From Candidatus Caenarcanales bacterium (GTDB lineage: Bacteria > Cyanobacteriota > Vampirovibrionia > Caenarcaniphilales > Caenarcanaceae): a stretch of DNA of 20,341 nucleotides. The notes under the pieces were generated by a model. That model ran no database searches and was not told the DNA's origin. It saw only the letters and a program-made list of their open reading frames with translations. The DNA lies in the NCBI GenBank assembly GCA_947489925.1, contig CANLFK010000017.1, positions 1 to 20,341 on the forward strand. The letters run 5' to 3'. How positions within the stretch are numbered: position 1 is the first letter of the stretch; each line of letters opens with the position of its first letter. Made by a program: the position numbers and the translations under genes. Positions 14,279 through 20,341 of this stretch are shown piece by piece.

Positions 14279-16135
14279 ATGAATCAAACACAAGTTTTAC
14301 CTGAAAAAGAAGTTTTACAAATAGATCGTGTTGTTATCCGTTTTGCTGGAGATTCTGGTGATGGAATGCAAATTACGGGTAGCCAATTTACCAATACTGC
14401 GGCAATTGTAGGAAATAGTTTAGCAACTTTCCCAGATTTCCCAGCTGAAATTCGTGCTCCTCAAGGGACTTTACCAGGTGTTTCTGGTTTTCAAATCCAA
14501 TTTGGCGAAAGTCATGTTTATACTGCTGGCGACGAACCAGATGTTTTAGTGGCTATGAATCCAGCGGCTTTAAAAGTTAATTTGAACGCTGTTCATCGTG
14601 GCGGAACTATTATTGTTAATGAAGATGCTTTTACGGCTGTTAATTTGGAAAAAGCTGGCTATAAAACCAATCCGCTTGAAGATGATTCTTTGTCTTCTTT
14701 TAATTTAATTAAAGTTCAAATTACTAAATTAACTCGTTTAGCACTCGAAGAAATAACTGACTTGGACGGAAGAGCCAAAGATCGTTGTAAAAACTTTTTT
14801 GCATTAGGTTTAATGTATTGGATTTATTCAAAGCCTTTAGAGAATACACAAAAATGGCTTGAAGAAAAATTTGGTAATAAACCTTCAATTGCTTTGTCTA
14901 ATATTAAAGCTTTACAAGCTGGTTATAATTATGGCATTACCATTGAGGCTTTACGGACTTATAATATTAAAGCAGCCCCAATTAAGGCAGGTGTCTATCG
15001 TAATATTAGCGGAAATCAGGCAACAGTTTTAGGTTTAATTGCCGCTTCTGAAAAGTCAAATTTGCCATTATTTTTGGGTTCTTATCCAATTACACCAGCT
15101 ACCGATATTTTGCATGAATTAGCTAAATATAAAGAATTTGGCATTATTACTTTTCAGGCTGAAGACGAAATTGCGGCGGCTGTTTCATCAATTGGAGCTT
15201 CATATGCTGGTGCTTTAGCAATTACAACCACTTCTGGACCTGGTGTTAATTTAAAAGCGGAAGCCATTGGTTTAGCCATTAAAACTGAATTACCTTTAGT
15301 GATTATTGATGTTCAAAGAGCTGGTCCTTCGACTGGTATGCCAACTAAAACGGAACAGTCTGATTTATTAATGGCTATGTTTGGCAGACACGGAGAATCA
15401 CCGCTTTGTGTATTATCGCCAGCAACGCCAGCTGAATGCTATAATATGGCTTTTGAAGCTTGCAGATTAGCTCTTGAATTTATGACACCTGTTATTTTAT
15501 TGACTGACGGTTATTTAGCAAATGGAGCAGAACCTTGGTTAATACCGAATTCAGATGAATTACCCAATATAAAAACTAATTTAATTGATATTTCGGCTGA
15601 GCAAGACAAGCCATTTTCGCCTTATCAAAGAGATGAAAGATTAGTTCGTAAATGGGCAATACCTGGAATGGCTGGCTTTGAACATAGATTAAGCGGTTTA
15701 GAAGGTGATTTTTTAACTGGTGCTATTAGTTCTGATGCTTTAAACCATGAAAAAATGACTCAAGTGAGAGCTCAAAAAATACAAAATATCCAGAGCGTAA
15801 TACCAGAATTAGAAGTTGAAGGTCCAAGTTCAGGAGATTTATTAGTTTTGGGTTGGGGTGGAACATATGGAAGCTTAAGAGCCGCCGCCGAACAAGCCAG
15901 AAATGAAGGGAAATCAGTAGCCAATGCACATTTGCGTTATTTAAATCCTTTTCCGTCTAATTTGGAGGCTGTTTTGAAAGCTTATAAAAAAGTTTTAATT
16001 CCAGAAATTAATAGTGGACAATTATCGGTTTTAATTCGTAGCAAATATTTAATTGATGCTCAGTCATTAAACAAAATGCAAGGACAGCCTTTTAAAGTCA
16101 GAGAAGTTAAAGAGGCAATTGATAAATTGATTTAA
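14279..16135 (+). CDS. korA: 2-oxoacid:ferredoxin oxidoreductase, fused gamma-alpha subunit (KorA-type)
   Basis: 618 residues. The N-terminal gamma domain (about 16-220) has RFAGDSGDGMQITGSQ (21-36) and FPAEIRAPQGT (54-64). The alpha/pyrimidine-binding part (from about 240) has GSYPITPATD (267-276), ITTTSGPGVNLKAEAIG (315-331) and QRAGPSTGMPTKTEQSDL (346-363). This gamma-alpha fusion is typical of 2-oxoglutarate and related 2-oxoacid:ferredoxin oxidoreductases, which decarboxylate the oxoacid to the acyl-CoA and reduce ferredoxin. The TPP-binding beta subunit (KorB) is needed for activity but is not next to it; a small secreted protein follows after 5 bp. The exact substrate (2-oxoglutarate, branched-chain oxoacid, pyruvate) cannot be read from the sequence. 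ATG 14279 has no clear Shine-Dalgarno sequence. Confidence 0.9.
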   Translation: MNQTQVLPEKEVLQIDRVVIRFAGDSGDGMQITGSQFTNTAAIVGNSLATFPDFPAEIRAPQGTLPGVSGFQIQFGESHVYTAGDEPDVLVAMNPAALKVNLNAVHRGGTIIVNEDAFTAVNLEKAGYKTNPLEDDSLSSFNLIKVQITKLTRLALEEITDLDGRAKDRCKNFFALGLMYWIYSKPLENTQKWLEEKFGNKPSIALSNIKALQAGYNYGITIEALRTYNIKAAPIKAGVYRNISGNQATVLGLIAASEKSNLPLFLGSYPITPATDILHELAKYKEFGIITFQAEDEIAAAVSSIGASYAGALAITTTSGPGVNLKAEAIGLAIKTELPLVIIDVQRAGPSTGMPTKTEQSDLLMAMFGRHGESPLCVLSPATPAECYNMAFEACRLALEFMTPVILLTDGYLANGAEPWLIPNSDELPNIKTNLIDISAEQDKPFSPYQRDERLVRKWAIPGMAGFEHRLSGLEGDFLTGAISSDALNHEKMTQVRAQKIQNIQSVIPELEVEGPSSGDLLVLGWGGTYGSLRAAAEQARNEGKSVANAHLRYLNPFPSNLEAVLKAYKKVLIPEINSGQLSVLIRSKYLIDAQSLNKMQGQPFKVREVKEAIDKLI

Positions 16136-16140
16136 GTTTT

Positions 16141-16761
16141 ATGAAAAAATTTGGGAAAATATTTACTTTTTTAATGGTGTTTTGTTTATTTTATTTATCT
16201 GTTAAGGCTGAAAATTCTCCGCTAATGATTAGCTTTGACAAATTAGAAGTGGATAATCCTAAATTAAAAATGGATTCGTTTATTAAGTTTAAATTTGATG
16301 GAAAAAATGAAGTAAGAACTCTTTGGCCAGCTATAACCGATAAAGCCAGCTTTTTAGCAATTGATTTAAATCATAATGGTCGTATTGATAGTGGTTTAGA
16401 GCTTTTTGGTAATTATACGGCTGGAAGTTCTTATAATGATGGATTTGAAGCTTTAACAGCTTTGCTAGACAAAAACAAAGACAATATTATTACTGGTAAT
16501 GAATTGAATAATTTGCTTATTTGGCATGATAAAAACAGTAATGGCAAAACTGAATTTGGTGAATTAGTGAAAGCTAAAAGATTCGGTTTAAAAAAAATTG
16601 ATTTAAAAGATTTAAAAAACGAAAAAGTTTATTTTGAAGAAAATGCCTTTGCTATTCCATTTGCAAAAGAGTCAGTTTTAATTCAAAGAAAATCAAGTCA
16701 AAAATTAATTAAAGCTAATATATTTGATATTTGGTTCAAAGAATTCAAAATGATGCCTTAA
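16141..16761 (+). CDS. Small secreted EF-hand (calcium-binding) protein
   Basis: 206 residues. Residues 1-23 form a signal peptide (KK, hydrophobic FTFLMVFCLFYLSV, then KA before the likely cleavage). Three calcium-loop motifs follow: a variant one starting at Asp75 (DLNHNGRIDSG, leading into ELFG), and two canonical 12-residue loops with Asp110/Asn112/Asp114/Glu121 and Asp130/Asn132/Asn134/Glu141. The whole block, with ELFG, a following DGFEAL and LIWHDKNSNG, resembles a module I know as a part of large RTX-type and FrpC-like secreted proteins; here it stands alone. Function unknown; calcium binding outside the inner membrane is likely. It starts 5 bp after the oxidoreductase stop, so it is probably co-transcribed, and its TAA overlaps the stop of the convergent argJ. 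Confidence 0.8.
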   Translation: MKKFGKIFTFLMVFCLFYLSVKAENSPLMISFDKLEVDNPKLKMDSFIKFKFDGKNEVRTLWPAITDKASFLAIDLNHNGRIDSGLELFGNYTAGSSYNDGFEALTALLDKNKDNIITGNELNNLLIWHDKNSNGKTEFGELVKAKRFGLKKIDLKDLKNEKVYFEENAFAIPFAKESVLIQRKSSQKLIKANIFDIWFKEFKMMP

Positions 16762-17933
16762 GTTGTATATTCAGCGTTTATTCTGACATATTCATAGCTT
16801 AAATCACAGCCCCAAGCTTTAGCCTGAAAATCAGTTTTATTTCCTAAATTCAATTCAATAATAATTTCTGAGCTTTGTTTCATCAAATCTATTAATTCAG
16901 CTTTATTAAAGTGTTTTACTTCATTTTTTTCAAATAAAACAATATTTTGTATTTTCAATTCTAATTTTTCGGTATTAATTTCAGAATATTGACCAGCTGC
17001 CGCTAAAATCCGCCCCCAATTAGGATCACAACCAAAAATAGCAGTTTTAACTAAATTAGAATTAATAATTCCTTTGGCTATATCTTGAGCTTTATCTTCA
17101 GAAAAGGCCTCTCTGACTTGTACTTCAATGATTTTATTTGCTCCTTCTCCGTCTTTCACAATTTGCTTGGCTAAATCTTGACAAATCTCGCTTAAATTTT
17201 CGGTAAAAGACTTTAAATCTGGCTCATATTTTGCTTCTCCATTTGCCAAAATCAAGACCATATCATTAGTACTTGTGTCTCCATCAACACTAATTTGATT
17301 AAATGATTGTGAATTTGCATGTGTTAAAGCTTTTTGTAAGTCTATCGAACTGATTTGGGCATCGGTGACAATAAAACTAAGCATAGTTGCCATATTTGGA
17401 TTTATCATGCCAGAGCCTTTTGCAATACCAGTAATCGAATAATTATCATATTGTTTGAAGCTTGTTTTAATACTTAAATCAGTTGTCAAAATTGACTCAG
17501 AAAAGTCCATATTATTAGCTGTCAAACTTTCAGTTAAATTTGGAATTGCCTTAGTTATTTTGTCTTCAGGTAATACAACTCCAATGACACCAGTGCTAGC
17601 AGTTAATAGATTTGCCAAATTACAATTTAAAGTTTTTGCCAAATTATTTTTTATATTATTTAAAGCATTTAAGCCAGCTTGCCCAGTACAAGCATTTGCA
17701 TTGCCTGAATTAACCAAAATAGCTTTAATCAAATTACCAGAATCTAAAATATCTTGATTATCAATAACACAATGAGCTTTAACTGAATTACGAGTAAAAA
17801 CGCCAGCTGCTTCACATAAATTATCAGAGACAATTAAACCTAAGTCTTTTTTCCCCGACTTTTTTATACCACTTATAATGCCACTTGCTAAAAAACCTTT
17901 GGGTAAATTCATCTTTGCTAAAGCCCCACTCAA
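16758..17933 (-). CDS. argJ: Glutamate N-acetyltransferase / amino-acid N-acetyltransferase (ornithine acetyltransferase)
   Basis: 391 residues. ArgJ moves acetyl from N-acetylornithine to glutamate, making arginine synthesis cyclic; some forms also use acetyl-CoA. Seen: LVNSGNANACTGQ (73-85), the oxyanion-hole segment STGVIG (113-118), the autocleavage site GSGMINPNMATML with nucleophile Thr183, VDGDTSTND (217-225) and CDPNWGRI near the C-terminus. The precursor is therefore expected to self-cleave before Thr183 into two chains. The start is uncertain: TTG 17933 gives the family's usual 11 or so residues before PKGF, while ATG 17912 (residue 8) gives a shorter protein. Neither has a good Shine-Dalgarno sequence. 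It is divergent from pyrB and overlaps the stop of the EF-hand gene by 3 bp. Confidence 0.95.
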   Translation of the reverse strand: MSGALAKMNLPKGFLASGIISGIKKSGKKDLGLIVSDNLCEAAGVFTRNSVKAHCVIDNQDILDSGNLIKAILVNSGNANACTGQAGLNALNNIKNNLAKTLNCNLANLLTASTGVIGVVLPEDKITKAIPNLTESLTANNMDFSESILTTDLSIKTSFKQYDNYSITGIAKGSGMINPNMATMLSFIVTDAQISSIDLQKALTHANSQSFNQISVDGDTSTNDMVLILANGEAKYEPDLKSFTENLSEICQDLAKQIVKDGEGANKIIEVQVREAFSEDKAQDIAKGIINSNLVKTAIFGCDPNWGRILAAAGQYSEINTEKLELKIQNIVLFEKNEVKHFNKAELIDLMKQSSEIIIELNLGNKTDFQAKAWGCDLSYEYVRINAEYTT

Positions 17934-17947
17934 AACTCAAGAAAAGC

Positions 17948-17956
17948 ATAATAACA
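17948..17956 (-). promoter_or_regulatory. Extended -10 promoter element of argJ
   Basis: TGTTATTAT is read on the minus strand: TGn followed by TATTAT (5 of 6). It ends 14 nt before the TTG and 35 nt before the alternative ATG. The -35 is unclear. Confidence 0.4.
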
Positions 17957-18027
17957 TAAGTAAAAATATATTTGTACAAGTATAAATAATTCAAACAATT
18001 TAGGACTTAAGCAAAATTAAAATAAAC

Positions 18028-18056
18028 TTGAATAAAAGAAAGAAAAATTAGATAAT
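18028..18056 (+). promoter_or_regulatory. pyrB promoter, predicted to give a leaderless mRNA
   Basis: TTGAAT (18028-18033), exactly 17 bp, then GATAAT (18051-18056, 5 of 6). Six bases separate the -10 from the A of the pyrB ATG (18063), so transcription should begin at or within a base or two of the start codon. Confidence 0.55.
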
Positions 18057-18062
18057 ATTTGC

Positions 18063-19007
18063 ATGCCTAAGCATTTTCTCAGCACTAAAGATCTTAATCC
18101 AGATATAGTTGATCAGCTCTTAAGTAAAGCTAATTGGCTTAAAAGCAATAAAGATAGTTTGACAGATTTAGGTCTTTTAAAAGGTAAAATTCTTCTTAAT
18201 TTATTTTATGAATCAAGCACCAGAACAAGGCTTAGTTTTGAAATTGCGGCTAAACTTTTAGGGGCTGATTTTATTAATTTTAATCCCGATTTATCTTCTC
18301 TAGCAAAAGGTGAATCCTTTGAAGATACAGCTTATACTTTGTCTCAATTAGAAATTGATCTGGCTATTATTCGCCATTCTGAAGGTGGAGCTGCCCAAAA
18401 GCTAGCTTATTATTTAAATCAATATAATCAAGAAAAAAATATTTCAGTAATTAATGCAGGTGATGGTATTTCTGAGCATCCGACTCAAGCTTTGCTGGAT
18501 TTTTATACTATTGTTTCTAATTGCCCAAATTCATCTGTAAAGGGAAAGCAAATTGTTATTATTGGCGATTGTTTGCATAGCCGAGTGGCAAGATCAAATA
18601 TTTATTTATTAAAATCTTTGGGAGCTAAAGTAAAATGTATTGCTCCAGAGAGTATGATTTCAGCTGAATTTGTGGAAATGGGAGCGGAATTAGACCATGA
18701 TTTAATTAATGGCTTGAAAAATGCAGACTTTATAATTGTTTTAAGAATACAAAAAGAAAGATTAAAACAAGAATTTAATTTAGACCTTGAAACCTATAAG
18801 CAAGATTTTTGTGTAACTGAAGAAAAATTAAAAAAAGCTAATTTAAATTTAAACTTTGTCAAATTGCTTCACCCAGGGCCAGTTAATAGGAATATTGAAA
18901 TTAGTGAAAACTTAATAAATCACCCGATTTCATTAATTAATCAACAGGTAAATAATGGTGTTTTTATTCGTATGGCTGTTTTATGGTATTTATTGGGGCA
19001 TAAATAA
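18063..19007 (+). CDS. pyrB: Aspartate carbamoyltransferase, catalytic subunit
   Basis: 314 residues, normal length. It joins carbamoyl phosphate and aspartate in pyrimidine synthesis. Seen: FYESSTRTRLSFE (48-60) with the carbamoyl-phosphate STRT loop, KGES with Lys82, RHSEGGAA (104-111), GDGISEHPTQALLD (133-146) and LHPGPVNRNIE. STRT plus the aspartate-binding features fit ATCase rather than ornithine carbamoyltransferase. The N-terminus KHFLSTKDL is the family's standard beginning, so the ATG is firm even though no Shine-Dalgarno sequence is present. No pyrI, pyrC or carA/B is adjacent. It shares a 129-bp gap with divergent argJ. Confidence 0.96.
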   Translation: MPKHFLSTKDLNPDIVDQLLSKANWLKSNKDSLTDLGLLKGKILLNLFYESSTRTRLSFEIAAKLLGADFINFNPDLSSLAKGESFEDTAYTLSQLEIDLAIIRHSEGGAAQKLAYYLNQYNQEKNISVINAGDGISEHPTQALLDFYTIVSNCPNSSVKGKQIVIIGDCLHSRVARSNIYLLKSLGAKVKCIAPESMISAEFVEMGAELDHDLINGLKNADFIIVLRIQKERLKQEFNLDLETYKQDFCVTEEKLKKANLNLNFVKLLHPGPVNRNIEISENLINHPISLINQQVNNGVFIRMAVLWYLLGHK

Positions 19008-19033
19008 ATTTATAATGAATTCAAATCAATATA

Positions 19034-19051
19034 CTTAAACTATTCTTAAAC
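19034..19051 (+). promoter_or_regulatory. Direct repeats CTTAAAC, PHO-box-like
   Basis: CTTAAAC occurs at 19034-19040 and 19045-19051, 11 bp apart, directly before the -35 of the next promoter. An inverted copy (GTTTAAGT) lies at 19104-19111. The spacing and sequence resemble OmpR/PhoB-family sites such as the cyanobacterial PHO box. Confidence 0.4.
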
Positions 19052-19054
19052 AAA

Positions 19055-19083
19055 TTGCTTCATAATATTGAGTAGTGTATATT
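19055..19083 (+). promoter_or_regulatory. Predicted promoter of the Asn-rich membrane protein gene
   Basis: TTGCTT (19055-19060), 17 bp, TATATT (19078-19083). The expected start near 19090 leaves a leader of about 69 nt, the longest in the window. Confidence 0.5.
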
Positions 19084-19158
19084 ACAATATGGTAAATAAT
19101 TGAGTTTAAGTAATTAGCAAGTACAAATTAGCCGCACAAACCGAAAACAATAATTCCA

Positions 19159-20341
19159 ATGTCTTCTAGCAATAATAATCAAGATTTTGAATTCAACAGG
19201 GACAAGCAAGAATTCTCTCTGGCGGACAAGAATTCAAGCGAAAATCCATTTCTACAAAATTCTAATACTAAAAATTCTGCCTCTGAGCCTAATTATGAAG
19301 TTAGTAATGAAAGAATTAAGGATAATAAAAAACAAAGCAAAGGTTTAGCGAAAATGCTTTTGGCATTATTATTGGCTACTGGCATCATTATAGCGGCTAT
19401 TTTAGGTTTAATTAGTAAAAATCAAGCCTCCATTAATCCAAATCAAAATATTAATGCTAATGCTTTAGATACAAAAGATAAAAATACTAATAAAACAGCT
19501 TTCAAGTGGCCTTGGCAAAAAAATACAAATAATTCTGACAATAATTCAACAAATACTAGCTCTCAATCACCAAATAATCCATCAAATAATAAAGCTGCTA
19601 CTTTAAACCCAAGCTCTAATTTGCCAGTTTCTGCTACTGATAATACTGAAAGTAATGCTGCTGTAAGCAATCCAAATGTTTGTAAATTAAGTGAAGCTCA
19701 AAAATATATTGCTGAATCAATTAATAATTTGGATAGAGTTATTGGTTTAGCTGAAAATAAATTAGATGATTTAAATGCTTCACCCCCAGCTGATCAAGCT
19801 AAACAAGCTGAATTTCTTAAAAGTAAAGTTAATGATTTATCAAAAGTTGAATCTGATATTTATGCTTTTTCGGAAGCTCATTTAGACAAAGACTCTTCTA
19901 CTCTTAATTTTGATGATTTAAATGCTTCTTGCAAAATCAATGATGGGCCTAAATATTTGAATGCTTGGCTAGATCAATTAAGTGAAAGAATAAAAGCCTT
20001 AGATGCCGAATTGTCTTATTTAAGTTCAGCCGAAAGCCCAACAGCTACAGCTATTACCCCAGATAATAATACAATTGCAAATAATGATATTCAAACCCCA
20101 CCTAAACCAGTTATCCAGCCAGCTGAAACCCCAAAAACAAATATTACTAATAATACAAATACTAAAGCTAATATAAAGCCAAAAGACTCACCTATTGTTA
20201 ATAAAGCACACAATAACACCACTAATAATACAAATACTAAAGCTAATATAAAGCCAAAAGACTCACCTATTGTTAATAAAGCACAAAATAATAATATTTC
20301 AACTGAAAATAAAGTTAGTAAAAATAATAATACAAAAGTAA
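19159..20341 (+). CDS. Asn-rich single-pass membrane protein, partial (C-terminus beyond window)
   Basis: The frame is open from ATG 19159 to the window end, 394 residues. Not recognised. Residues 1-62 are polar and Asn/Ser-rich and end in basic residues; 63-86 form one strong hydrophobic helix; the rest should be outside the membrane. A low-complexity Asn/Thr/Ser stretch (88-170) with WPWQK at 117-121 precedes a helix-rich domain (about 175-290) bounded by Cys175 and Cys258, possibly a disulfide. From 295 on it is again Pro/Asn/Thr/Lys-rich and includes two copies of a 25-residue repeat starting at about residues 330 and 355. A stop codon (TAG 19129-19131) lies upstream in frame and this is the first ATG, so the start is likely. 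It follows pyrB after 151 bp with its own promoter. Confidence 0.8.
   Translation, partial: MSSSNNNQDFEFNRDKQEFSLADKNSSENPFLQNSNTKNSASEPNYEVSNERIKDNKKQSKGLAKMLLALLLATGIIIAAILGLISKNQASINPNQNINANALDTKDKNTNKTAFKWPWQKNTNNSDNNSTNTSSQSPNNPSNNKAATLNPSSNLPVSATDNTESNAAVSNPNVCKLSEAQKYIAESINNLDRVIGLAENKLDDLNASPPADQAKQAEFLKSKVNDLSKVESDIYAFSEAHLDKDSSTLNFDDLNASCKINDGPKYLNAWLDQLSERIKALDAELSYLSSAESPTATAITPDNNTIANNDIQTPPKPVIQPAETPKTNITNNTNTKANIKPKDSPIVNKAHNNTTNNTNTKANIKPKDSPIVNKAQNNNISTENKVSKNNNTKV
20146..20295 (+). repeat. 75-bp tandem duplication inside the Asn-rich protein gene
   Basis: Two units of 75 bp (25 codons) begin at 20146 and 20221. Their first 65 bp (20146-20210 and 20221-20285) are identical by reading. 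The unit keeps the frame and encodes a segment beginning TNNTNTKANIKPKDSP. Confidence 0.9.

Noticed and set aside
17455..17757. Plus-strand open frame inside argJ
   Set aside because: Antisense to conserved argJ segments, with no independent support.
17972..17997. TTGTACAA palindrome and an AATAATTCA stretch before argJ as an ArgR box
   Set aside because: Only half of the TGAAT-N4-ATTCA pattern is present and the spacing is wrong; short AT-rich matches are expected here by chance.

Overview
The window is an AT-rich bacterial chromosome segment (by eye roughly 30% G+C) with standard genetic code; TGA acts as a stop, for example in the ATGA overlaps at 3403-3406 and 10442-10445. It carries dense housekeeping genes on both strands. 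I saw no rRNA, tRNA, CRISPR array, insertion sequence or prophage gene. Several proteins point to the Cyanobacteria/Melainabacteria (Vampirovibrionia) line: a RodA with a long extra membrane section before its catalytic loop, a MetRS with KMGKT in place of KMSKS, a CSP41-like atypical dehydrogenase and a cyanobacterial-looking RpoA. No photosynthesis gene is visible, and a ferredoxin-dependent 2-oxoacid oxidoreductase suggests anaerobic or microaerobic metabolism. A non-photosynthetic relative of Cyanobacteria is my best guess; this is inference from remembered family features, not a search.

Layout: (1) 1-2323, minus strand: a secreted trypsin/HtrA-like protease cut by the window edge, behind hisC. 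(2) 2429-4725, plus strand: an atypical SDR/epimerase overlapping a RodA-type peptidoglycan glycosyltransferase. (3) 4741-7608 minus and 7682-9268 plus: polA and metG, divergent. (4) 9261-12756, minus strand: rpsK, rpoA, rplQ, a small unknown membrane protein and an LptF/LptG-family permease, apparently one operon. (5) aroC (minus) and a gamma-alpha fused 2-oxoacid:ferredoxin oxidoreductase subunit (plus) diverge from a 204-bp region whose two predicted promoters have the same architecture. (6) A small secreted EF-hand protein follows the oxidoreductase and meets argJ tail to tail. (7) argJ and pyrB diverge; pyrB looks leaderless. (8) A large Asn-rich single-pass membrane protein runs off the right edge and carries a perfect internal tandem duplication.

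Functionally the genes cover amino acid and nucleotide synthesis (hisC, aroC, argJ, pyrB), information processing (polA, metG, rpsK, rpoA, rplQ), envelope building (rodA, lptF/G-like) and central metabolism (korA-like). I see no obvious new multi-gene system. The signals most worth a second look are regulatory: the matched aroC/korA promoters, the leaderless pyrB promoter, a PHO-box-like pair of direct repeats before the last gene, and the general scarcity of Shine-Dalgarno sequences. Also notable are the protease with a large insertion, the secreted calcium-binding protein and the Asn-rich membrane protein.
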